A stretch of 64,000 nucleotides of DNA from positions 124,001 to 188,000 of the forward strand of contig JADKGI010000006.1 of the NCBI GenBank assembly GCA_016722285.1, in the 5' to 3' direction. The position numbers and the translations under genes are program-made. Shown piece after piece: positions 51,706-60,299 of this stretch. The notes beneath the pieces were generated by a model. The model was not told the DNA's origin, searched no databases, and saw only the letters and a list, made by a program, of their open reading frames with translations. Position 1 is the first letter of the stretch; each line of letters starts with the position of its first letter. This DNA is from Saprospiraceae bacterium. GTDB lineage: Bacteria; Bacteroidota; Bacteroidia; Chitinophagales; Saprospiraceae.

Positions 51706-52911
51706 ATGAGTTCAATATTGAAAAATTATTTGGCACAGATGTACAGGATACTGTTATCGAGAAAAACGCCATGATCATTGACGTACGGAGTAAGCGAATA
51801 TGAATCGGGTCATATTGTTAGTGCTGAAAACATACCTCTTGAGCAAATTTTGTCAAACTTAGATCGAATCAAATCTTATCATCAAATAGTTGTGTACTGC
51901 AGAAGTGGAAATCGCAGTGCACATGTCAAAAAAATATTGAATGATCAGGGAATATCGAATGTATTAGATGCAGGTTCATTGGCATCCATGCAAACTTTGG
52001 CTAATGCTTCAGGTTTTCTAAAAGAAGAATTAGTAAAGGAAGTGGAAGCCATTCCGCATAACCCAGCCCTAAAAGATGACAGTATTTTGAAAATTTTGAT
52101 TCCGACAGATTTTTCAGTTCAAGCAGACTATTCCTATCTCATGGTACGGAAACTGGAAGAAAATCTTTCAGTGGACATACATTTTTTACATGTGTTGGAT
52201 GTTCCGGACACCGTGACTTTGGATTCTGGGGGGAATATAGAGACATGCGGAGAAATTGATAAGGAGTTCCTGCAAACGCAGAAAGAAATCATCGAACGAA
52301 AGTTAAATAATCTCAAAACAGCTTATGGTGACCATATTTCGGTCCATTTATTATTTGGGAAAGTTACGGATGCTATCATTCAGTTTGCAGAGTCTAATCA
52401 ATTTGAACTTATTATTATGGGCACCAAAGGTTCATGGGGTCTGAAAGAAAAAATAAGTGCTTCACAGGCGCAAATAATAGCTAGAAAATCTCATATACCC
52501 CTTTTGTCTTTGATGTGCGATAGATCTGATTTGGTTATAAAGGATATCTTATATGTACATGATTTTAAGGAGGCAGGCACCATGCACATTCTTCTTATGA
52601 ATAAGTTTGCCAAATATTTTGATGCGAATTATCACCAATTGTACGTAGCGAAAGAGAATGAAGCCATCGATGAAGTGAATATATTGAATATTATGGATGC
52701 ATATGCGAAAGAAAATGGTTTCTCAAAACATTTTAATCATATAGTTTATAGTTCAGATGTTGATCAAGGAGTCCAGAAATTATTATCTGAGCAGGATGCT
52801 GATATTGTTTTCGTAGGAACACATGGACTTGGGGGGCTTTTTCACCATAGTGGAGCTGAGAGTTTGGTAAAGCATCTATTTAAACCACTCATATCTTTTC
52901 ACCTTACTTAA
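51706..52911 (+). CDS. Rhodanese fused to two UspA domains (two frameshifts near the start)
   Basis: An N-terminal rhodanese domain with active loop YCRSGNRSAH is followed by a universal-stress-protein domain (KILIPTDFS ... IIMGTKGSWGLKEK) and a second, more divergent one (VGTHGLGGLFHH). The N-terminus reads through if one A is added in the A run at 51721-51725 and the frame is corrected again near 51792, giving LFGTDVQDTVIEKNAMIIDVRS then SEYESGHI. Uncorrected, only 51778-52911 is open. It probably carries sulfane sulfur and senses nucleotide or stress state; this exact fusion is not one I can name. Confidence 0.8.
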
Positions 52912-52922
52912 AAACCTTAAAT

Positions 52923-53480
52923 ATGCATGAATTTATTACCCAAAGCTGGTCATGGTGGTTTTCAGGATTTCTGATATCTGTTATCATGTTTTTATTATTG
53001 TATTTTGGAAAGTCTTTTGGCTTTTCTTCAAATCTTAGAACAATATGTGCTGCAGTCGGAGCAGGGAAAACTGCTAAATTTTTTGACTTTAATTGGAAAG
53101 GTCAAATATGGAATCTGGTTTTTTTAGTTGGTGCAATTTTGGGAGGGACCATTTCAGCTACTGTTTTAAGGAATGATGAGCCAGTCCGTATTTCAAAAGA
53201 AACCATATCGGATCTAATGGAATTGGGAATTGCAGCACCGGAATCTTTGCAGCCATCAGAATTATTTGGGTTTGATGCAGTTTTTAGTTTAAAAGGCTTT
53301 TTAATACTTTCAATTGGGGGATTGATGGTTGGATTCGGAAGCCGTTATGCGGGAGGATGTACATCAGGTCACGCTATCAGTGGTCTTTCTGACCTTCAGA
53401 TCCCGTCACTTATAGCAGTAGTTGGTTTTTTTGCTGGCGGACTAATAATGACTCACATTTTATTACCTTTTATTTTTTAA
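52923..53480 (+). CDS. YeeE/YedE transporter, larger half (pair 1)
   Basis: This 185-residue membrane protein carries the first-half signature GFGSRYAGGCTSGHAISGL with the conserved cysteine. YeeE (TsuA) in Escherichia coli moves thiosulfate through a relay of conserved cysteines. Here the transporter is split into two genes; this and the next form one unit. Confidence 0.88.
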   Translation: MHEFITQSWSWWFSGFLISVIMFLLLYFGKSFGFSSNLRTICAAVGAGKTAKFFDFNWKGQIWNLVFLVGAILGGTISATVLRNDEPVRISKETISDLMELGIAAPESLQPSELFGFDAVFSLKGFLILSIGGLMVGFGSRYAGGCTSGHAISGLSDLQIPSLIAVVGFFAGGLIMTHILLPFIF

Positions 53481-53501
53481 CTAAGTAGGCTAAATTGAAT
53501 A

Positions 53502-53915
53502 ATGAAATTAATAAAATTTTTAATAACCGGGATAGTTTTTGGAATTGTGATGGCAAAATCAGAAGCCATTTCATGGTATCGGATTCAGGAGATGTTCAGA
53601 TTTCAGGCCTTTCATATGTATGGCATTATTGGTGTGGCTGTTGTCATGGGTGCCCTTGGAGTGTGGCTCATAAAAAAGTATCATATCAGGGACTATTCTG
53701 GGAACCCAATTGCATTTTATCCCAAAGACAAGTCAGTCATTCGGTATTTAGTCGGAGGAACCATATTCGGTATGGGTTGGGCACTAAGCGGAGCTTGCCC
53801 AGGACCAATGGTTGTTAACATAGGATATGGGTATTTTGCCATGGCTATCGTTTTTTTCTTTGCCATAGTCGGCACATATCTTTATGGATTGATTAAGGAC
53901 AAATTACCGCATTAA
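53502..53915 (+). CDS. YeeE/YedE transporter, smaller half (pair 1)
   Basis: This 137-residue membrane protein has SWYRIQEMFRFQAFHMYGIIG and the second-half cysteine motif GMGWALSGACPGPM. It complements the preceding 185-residue half; the gap is 21 bases. Confidence 0.88.
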   Translation: MKLIKFLITGIVFGIVMAKSEAISWYRIQEMFRFQAFHMYGIIGVAVVMGALGVWLIKKYHIRDYSGNPIAFYPKDKSVIRYLVGGTIFGMGWALSGACPGPMVVNIGYGYFAMAIVFFFAIVGTYLYGLIKDKLPH

Positions 53916-53993
53916 TTATGCTTTTTATAATTCTCACATATCTATTTTTTAAGCTTAGATACTCATTTATTTATTATAATTTTTGAAAATACA

Positions 53994-54307
53994 ATGTTAA
54001 ATTTCTTAAAATCATTATTCAGAAGTGCACCACCTGTGGATTTGTCCGAGGTGATGACCAGAAAACCTTATTTAGTAGATGTCCGAACGGTCGCAGAGTA
54101 TGCCTATGGTCACCCTAGGGGCTCTGTGAACATTCTCATACAGCAATTGGCTTCAAATATTCAAAAATTTAAAGGGAAAAGGATATTATTGTATTTTGCA
54201 GAAGTGGAAACAGAAGTAATCAAGCAAAAATTCTATTGGAATCTCGCGGCATCAGTAATATCATCGATGCTGGCCCATGGGAAAATGTAGCAAAATATAC
54301 CGGATAA
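53994..54307 (+). CDS. Single-domain rhodanese (one frameshift)
   Basis: This is a rhodanese of about 105 residues. The frame breaks at the AAAA at 54177-54180; one added A gives GKKDIIVFCRSGNRSNQAK, the full active loop with catalytic Cys, then IDAGPWENVAKYTG and a stop at 54307. Uncorrected, the ORF ends at 54290 and lacks the catalytic cysteine. It sits between the two transporter pairs, suggesting it accepts or passes on imported sulfur. Confidence 0.85.
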
Positions 54308-54351
54308 ATATATTTTTGATTGTCAATTCATTAAATTTAAACTAGCAAGAT

Positions 54352-54918
54352 ATGATCGAAATTTTATCTAAACCCTGGCCTTGGTACATAGCAGGACCAT
54401 TAATTGGTCTCACTGTACCCGCTTTGTTATTATTGGGAAATAAAACTTTTGGGATTTCGTCATCCATGCGACATGTTTGCGCAGCGTGTTTACCAGCTAA
54501 TATCCCATACTTTAAGTATGATTGGAAAAAAGAAATCTGGAATCTGGTCTTTGTGGCAGGTATTCTTATTGGCGGGTATTTAGCTGTGATTTGTTTGCAA
54601 AATCCTAATGAAATCATTGTAAATGAGACACTGAAGACTGAATTGGCCGGATATGGTATTACAGATTTTAGCAACGCTCTGATACCTTCAGATATAGTAA
54701 GTTGGGAAAATCTCTTGAGCTTTAAAGGTTTGTTCATGATAGTTTTTGGTGGTTTTCTCATTGGGTTTGGGACAAGGTACGCAGGTGGATGTACCAGCGG
54801 GCATAGTATTATGGGGCTATCTGCTTTGAGTTTAACTTCTCTAATAGCCACAATTTGTTTTATGGCAGGTGGCTTCTTGGCGGCAAATGTAATATTGCCT
54901 TTTATTCTTTCATTTTAA
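54352..54918 (+). CDS. YeeE/YedE transporter, larger half (pair 2)
   Basis: This 188-residue membrane protein has GFGTRYAGGCTSGHSIMGL. It is a paralogue of the protein at 52923-53480: the signature is the same and the region before it (FGGFLIG against IGGLMVG) is similar. It keeps the conserved Cys. Confidence 0.88.
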   Translation: MIEILSKPWPWYIAGPLIGLTVPALLLLGNKTFGISSSMRHVCAACLPANIPYFKYDWKKEIWNLVFVAGILIGGYLAVICLQNPNEIIVNETLKTELAGYGITDFSNALIPSDIVSWENLLSFKGLFMIVFGGFLIGFGTRYAGGCTSGHSIMGLSALSLTSLIATICFMAGGFLAANVILPFILSF

Positions 54919-54930
54919 ATTCGCAAGGTT

Positions 54931-55461
54931 ATGAATAACGATATAAATAATATTGAAGTGGACGAATTTCAGCCTGAATATGACAATGATCTGAAGATGC
55001 GTGAGTTGGACAGCATGTGTGTCAATGAAAGTAAATTAGAACACAAATGGTATTACAACGTAAAATATTTACTGGTAGGGATCATATTCGGGATTGTTTT
55101 TGTCAAAGCAGAAATTATTTCATGGTTTAGAATACAGGAAATGTTCAGACTACAGTCATTTCATATGTATGGAATTATAGGCAGTGCAGTAATTGTAGGA
55201 GCTTTATCGGTATGGTTGATTCGTTTATTTAACATAAAAACCATCTATGGTGAAGAAATTATTATTCATCCCAAACCCTATAATAAAGGTGTGGTAATTG
55301 GTGGCTTATTATTTGGAATTGGCTGGGCAATTACCGGGGCCTGTCCGGGACCACTATATGCCCAAATAGGTACAGGAGCATCTGTCATCATAGTAACCTT
55401 ATTTAGTGCAGTTTTAGGCACATGGATTTATGGCTTACTACGCGAAAAATTGCCTCATTGA
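54931..55461 (+). CDS. YeeE/YedE transporter, smaller half (pair 2)
   Basis: This 176-residue protein has an extra N-terminal cytoplasmic stretch of about 40 acidic residues compared with pair 1, then SWFRIQEMFRLQSFHMYG and GIGWAITGACPGPL. It starts 12 bases after its partner's stop. Confidence 0.88.
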   Translation: MNNDINNIEVDEFQPEYDNDLKMRELDSMCVNESKLEHKWYYNVKYLLVGIIFGIVFVKAEIISWFRIQEMFRLQSFHMYGIIGSAVIVGALSVWLIRLFNIKTIYGEEIIIHPKPYNKGVVIGGLLFGIGWAITGACPGPLYAQIGTGASVIIVTLFSAVLGTWIYGLLREKLPH

Positions 55462-55526
55462 TTGACAAACCAAAATTTTTAGCATTCTTTAGGAATACCA
55501 CAAAAATGCGGGTACACTTCTGAACC

Positions 55527-56582
55527 ATGAAAAATAATCATATACAGTCTTCGGAATACAATATACTCAATATCAATTCATTGATATACCTAGTTATTAT
55601 TGTTGTTTTTGCTTTGCTTTTTATTGTTTATCAGATATTTAAAACATCAGATGCATTACTGCCATGGCCTGAAAATTTTAATTCCGAAAACAAAAAAAAG
55701 CTGATTGATCCATTATTTTCAAGTGCAACTCAAAACTATTGGCAGGCACCTGAACTAATTTCAATAAAAGGCTCAGGTCTTGAAAATCAAATTCTATATG
55801 GAAAGGAACTTATTCAAAATACTTCCAAATATCTTGGTCCCAAAGGGTCAGTAGTTCAAATCTCCAACGGTATGAATTGCCAGAATTGTCATCTTGACGG
55901 AGGCACAAAAATATATGGGAATAATTATGGGTCAGTTGCTTCCACTTTTCCAAAGCTTAGAGCCCGCAGTGGCAAGGAAGAAAATATTTATAAGCGAGTC
56001 AATGATTGTTTTGAAAGAAGTTTAAATGGCACAGGTTTAGACACAACTAGTGCGGAGATGCAGGCAATCAAAGCATATATGCTTTTTTTGGGAACTAATG
56101 TAATCAAAGGGACAATTGTTAAAGGGTCTGGATTGAAAGGATTACCATTTCTGGAGAGAGCAGCCGACCCTCAAACTGGAAAAAAAATATATACTGCCAA
56201 ATGTGCCTCATGTCATATGGCAAATGGAGAAGGTGTTATAGCAGGTGATGGTTTACAGTATACATATCCACCACTTTGGGGAGCACACTCCTATAATGAT
56301 GCTGCAGGGTTATACCGAGTCTCAAATTTTGCTAAATATATAAAATATAACATGCCTTTTGGGGCTACTTTTGAGTCTCCGCAACTTAGCGACGCAGAAG
56401 CATGGGATCTGGCCGCTTATGTCAACAGCCGATCCAGACCTCATAAAGATACACCTGAAGATTGGCCTGATATTTCTAAAAAGCCAGTTGACCATCCATT
56501 TGCACCTTATATTGATACTTTTAGTGAAAACCAACATAAATATGGGCCTTTCAAGCCGATAGCGGAGGCTCAGAAAAAATAA
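55527..56582 (+). CDS. TsdA-like dihaem cytochrome c (thiosulfate dehydrogenase family)
   Basis: The 351-residue protein has an N-terminal membrane anchor (about 19-37) and two cytochrome c domains with haem sites CQNCH (118-122) and CASCH (226-230). TsdA-like segments are FPKLRARSGKEENIYKRVNDCFERSLNG between the haems and YIKYNMPFGATF with a candidate Met ligand. TsdA joins two thiosulfates into tetrathionate. The membrane anchor differs from soluble TsdA. The context of YeeE pairs supports thiosulfate as substrate; direction of the reaction cannot be told. Confidence 0.82.
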   Translation: MKNNHIQSSEYNILNINSLIYLVIIVVFALLFIVYQIFKTSDALLPWPENFNSENKKKLIDPLFSSATQNYWQAPELISIKGSGLENQILYGKELIQNTSKYLGPKGSVVQISNGMNCQNCHLDGGTKIYGNNYGSVASTFPKLRARSGKEENIYKRVNDCFERSLNGTGLDTTSAEMQAIKAYMLFLGTNVIKGTIVKGSGLKGLPFLERAADPQTGKKIYTAKCASCHMANGEGVIAGDGLQYTYPPLWGAHSYNDAAGLYRVSNFAKYIKYNMPFGATFESPQLSDAEAWDLAAYVNSRSRPHKDTPEDWPDISKKPVDHPFAPYIDTFSENQHKYGPFKPIAEAQKK

Positions 56583-56613
56583 ATATTATTAATCAATTAT
56601 TACAAATCAAGCC

Positions 56614-58298
56614 ATGAGCCAAAATAGGAGAGATTTTATTAAAAAAGTGGGAGCGGTAAGCGCAGGTGCAAGTTTAATTAGTCCAAACTTACTTGGGAAA
56701 AAAAGTGATTTAAAAAATGATCTTAATGTCTCAAATTCAAATTCTGATTTCAAACTCACTATATTACAGACCACAGATGTTCATTGTCAGATTCATGAGC
56801 ATGATGAATTGTTTTGGGAAAATGAAGAAATTGTTTTCAGGCTGACAGGAGGTTATAGTCGGTTTGCCACTTATGTTAAAAAGCAGAGAAAAATCAACGA
56901 GCATGTGTTTCTAATGGACACCGGCGACATGTTTCAAGGGAGTGAATTGTCTATAAAAACCACAGGGAAAGCATTGTCCCCAATTTTAAATGCCTAAACT
57001 ACGATTTGTATCTGCCAGGTAATTGGGAAGTAATTTATGGAAAAAAAGAAATGCAAAAGTTGTTGGGTGGTTTGTACGCTCCAAAGGTTTGTGCTAATAT
57101 GTACCATGATCTGGGAGAAGGCAAAAAGGGAGAACATATCTTTCCCCCATATTATGTTTGGAACATAAATGGAGTTAAGGTAGGATTTCTTGGATATACG
57201 GATCATCTGGTACCAATAAGGCAGTCTCCCAATTATAGTAAAGGTATCCTTTATACAAAACCTGACGAGAATATAGCACATTTTGTTGACGTACTGCGCA
57301 ATCAGGAAATGTGCCATTATGTAATAGTCATTGCTCACATGGGACTTTCTCAGCAGATATATCTTGCTAATCAGGAAGTAGCAGAGGGAGTGGATTATAT
57401 TTTAGGAGGAGACACACATGAAAGGGTAAGAAATCCCATCATATGCAAATATGCAAAAGTTGTAGAACCCGGAGCATTCGGCTCCTTTTGTGGACGTCTG
57501 GAATTGGATGTCAAGAGTGGTAAAATAGTAAAAGATAGCTACTATCTTGATGAAATTAGTTCCGACAGGTACAAAGAAGATAAAGATATCAAAACGCTCA
57601 TTTCAAATATTGAAGATCCTTTTCTTGATGATATCAATTCTATCGTCGGGTATAGCACGATTCCACTTTACAGATATTTCGTGATTGAAAATCCTATTGA
57701 TACCATGGTGTTGGATGCATTGAGATGGCGCATGCCCGAGATTGACATAGTCTTATCGAATGGATTCAGATTTTGTCCACCCAAAACATCTCCTGATGAT
57801 TCGGGTAATATACCTATTACAAATGGATATATTTTTGATATGTTGCCTGTAGATAGTTATATCAGAGTTGGAAAAATCACCGGGCTTCAACTCAGAAACT
57901 GGTTGGAAAGAGAGCTTAATAATGTATTTGCAAAAGATGCATCTAAGAGGTTTGGCGGATGGGTGACAAAATTTAATGGTATGAAAGTCAAATTTTTTGC
58001 CTTTGGAGAAGAAGGGAAAAGAATTGAATCTATATTCATTGGTGATTTACCGCTAAATGATGAAATGATTTATTCTATTGCGGCGTGTGAGAGAGATGGC
58101 GATCCTGACAATATGATTTGCAGGATAAAAAATGTGATGGAAGCCAGGAACTTAGAATATACTCTACACGAAAACATGAAAGGGTACTTAAAAGCGAATT
58201 CTCCGGTTACTCCTATTCCAAAACGATCTGCAATTGCGCTAGATGCACCAGAAACCTTACTGACTCAGGTTCATGGGGTGGATTATCATTTTTATTAA
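56614..58298 (+). CDS. Tat-exported SoxB-like 5'-nucleotidase-family hydrolase (one frameshift)
   Basis: About 561 residues. The N-terminus has a twin-arginine signal (NRRDFIKKVGAVSAGAS). The metallophosphatase part has TTDVHCQIHEHDELF, MDTGDMFQGSE, LPGNWEVIYGKKEM (compare the SoxB motif GHWEFTYG), IAHMGLSQ and GGDTHERV. The C-terminal 5'-nucleotidase domain follows with LSNGFRFCPP. Fragments 56614-56997 and 57006-58298 join if one C is added at 56993-56994 (SPILNALNYDLYLPGNWE). SoxB releases sulfate from SoxY-bound sulfonate, but no soxYZ or soxAX is in the window, so a nucleotidase role remains possible. Confidence 0.78.
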
Positions 58299-58586
58299 TT
58301 AGTGTTAATTGTTTGGATATGATCAATTTCAATCAAATAAAGACGAATTCATAAGGAATTGAAGTAAACAATGAAATTCATATTTTGCTAGAATACGGTG
58401 TTGAATAGAAATAAACCACACAATTTGTTTCAATAAAATATTATAAAATTCGAACGCCGGAATATAACAACTTTTACTTAGCACTTTTTCTTATCCTGTT
58501 CATCCATGTATATTTTCAAACAGGACAATATGAATGTCTGGAACCAATCCTATTTTCAACTTTCCTAATTGTCAGAATTTTCAAAT

Positions 58587-60002
58587 ATGAAGAAATTATC
58601 CCTTGTCCTACTTATTTGTTTTTTTGCAAATATATCTTTTGCTCAACATCAGAATATAGAGGAAAAACCTAAAATATGGGGGAATGATTCAAATAGACCT
58701 GAAGATACAACCAGTTTGCTATCAGTTTTCAAAGCAGGCAAAATTAACGGACATTTCAGATATTACCATTCTTCAATCAGAAATAAGGGCGATCTTTCTG
58801 ATTATCAAGCAAATGCGATTGGTGGAGGGCTGAGATTTGAATCTGGCAATTTTCATGGGTTAAATATGGGTTTAAGCGGTTTTTATATTTTTAATGCCGG
58901 ATCTTCTGATTTAAGCAAAAAGGATGCGAAATCAGGGCAGTCAAACAGATATGAAATTGGACTCTTTGATGTGACCAATCCTCAAAATCTGAATGAAATA
59001 AACCGAGTGGAAGAATTGTTTATTAAATACACAAAATCAAATAGTAAAATCATTTTCGGTCGCCAATTAATAAATACACCATTTATTAACCTTCAGGATG
59101 GCAGGATGAGACCAACTGCCGTAGAAGGACTATGGATTGAAACTACATTAAGTAATAAAAATGCTATACAAGGAGGATGGCTATATAGTATGGCTCCTCG
59201 CAGCACGAGCAAATGGTATAGTATGCAATCATCTTTTGGTTTGTATCCTGCTGGAATTAATGGGGAGGGGGTCAAATCTGACTATTTAGGAAATATAAAT
59301 ACATCAGGAGCTTACATTCTTAATTATGAATTCAATTCTTTTAAAAATTTAAAAATAAATCTTTGGGATATGTGGGTGGAAAATGTCATGAATACATCAT
59401 TGATTCAAACCGATTGGGAGAAGAAACTTCCCCATGGAAAGTTGTATTCCGGTACTCAGATTACATTCCAATCAAAATCGGGTAATGGCGGCAACCCCGA
59501 TGAAACAAAAACATATTACTCCAATAATAAACCGGTTATAATTTTTGGAGGCCGGATGGGATGGAAATCCAAAAAATGGGATTACAGTATTAATGTCAAC
59601 AGAATCGGTAGTTCCGGCAGATACCTAATGCCTCGTGAGTGGGGTAGAGACCATTTTTATACTTTCATGCCCAGAGAAAGAAATGAAGGATTTGGTGATG
59701 TGACAGCACTTGTTGGAAAAGCAACTTTTTTTCCTCGTCAAAGCACTACATTACATCTTTCTTACGGATATTTTTCTCTTCCTGATGTACTTAATTTTGA
59801 ACTTAATAAATATGGTATGCCATCCTATACCCAATTGAATGTTGACTTGAGACAGAAATTTTCCGGGTTTTTGAATGGCTTTGAAGGTCAGGTTTTATGG
59901 ATAATGAAATGGAATCAGGGTGAAACCTATGATAACCCAAAATATGTTATACACAAAGTAAATATGAACTTACTGAACATCGTAGTGAATTTTAGATTTT
60001 AG
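58587..60002 (+). CDS. Outer-membrane porin, OprD/alginate-export-like
   Basis: From the chosen start the 471-residue protein has a signal peptide (MKKLSLVLLICFFANISFAQ), then a predicted barrel with alternating strands (YFRGRQLINTP-like KIIFGRQLINTP; DRMRPTAVEGLW-like segment) and a C-terminal aromatic residue (NIVVNFRF). It resembles OprD-family and alginate-export porins. An in-frame start at 58569 would add six residues. It closes the sulfur island and could be its outer-membrane entry channel; that is inference. Confidence 0.75.
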   Translation: MKKLSLVLLICFFANISFAQHQNIEEKPKIWGNDSNRPEDTTSLLSVFKAGKINGHFRYYHSSIRNKGDLSDYQANAIGGGLRFESGNFHGLNMGLSGFYIFNAGSSDLSKKDAKSGQSNRYEIGLFDVTNPQNLNEINRVEELFIKYTKSNSKIIFGRQLINTPFINLQDGRMRPTAVEGLWIETTLSNKNAIQGGWLYSMAPRSTSKWYSMQSSFGLYPAGINGEGVKSDYLGNINTSGAYILNYEFNSFKNLKINLWDMWVENVMNTSLIQTDWEKKLPHGKLYSGTQITFQSKSGNGGNPDETKTYYSNNKPVIIFGGRMGWKSKKWDYSINVNRIGSSGRYLMPREWGRDHFYTFMPRERNEGFGDVTALVGKATFFPRQSTTLHLSYGYFSLPDVLNFELNKYGMPSYTQLNVDLRQKFSGFLNGFEGQVLWIMKWNQGETYDNPKYVIHKVNMNLLNIVVNFRF

Positions 60003-60239
60003 GGATGTTATTTCATGCGGACTTGAGTCAGATTTTTTAATATCAGGAAGGAAATAATTGTCTATTGCACATTTTAAGAATTTAAAACAAAATAATTTTG
60101 AGTAAATGAATGAATGAGAGAAGCATGCTACATTAGTTCAGGATAATGTCAAAACTGCTGTCAACATCAATTTTTTCAAACAATAATCTAAATATTTTAG
60201 TTGAAGATAAGTTAATATTCATATTTTTGACCTGATTAT

Positions 60240-60247
60240 TAACTTTG
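60240..60247 (+). promoter_or_regulatory. -7 box for the VPS10/BNR gene
   Basis: TAACTTTG matches TAnnTTTG, 53 bases before the ATG at 60300. No -33 TTG lies at the expected spacing. The rest of 60003-60239 shows nothing recognisable. Confidence 0.4.
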
Positions 60248-60299
60248 CAATTCTGTTTTTTTTCACCCTTTTTTAATTATTGACAAAATTAAATTACTA

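Noticed and set aside
56614..58298. Firm call as SoxB
   Set aside because: The motifs are SoxB-like, but the partner genes soxYZ and soxAX are not in the window and the superfamily also holds 5'-nucleotidases; kept as SoxB-like only.
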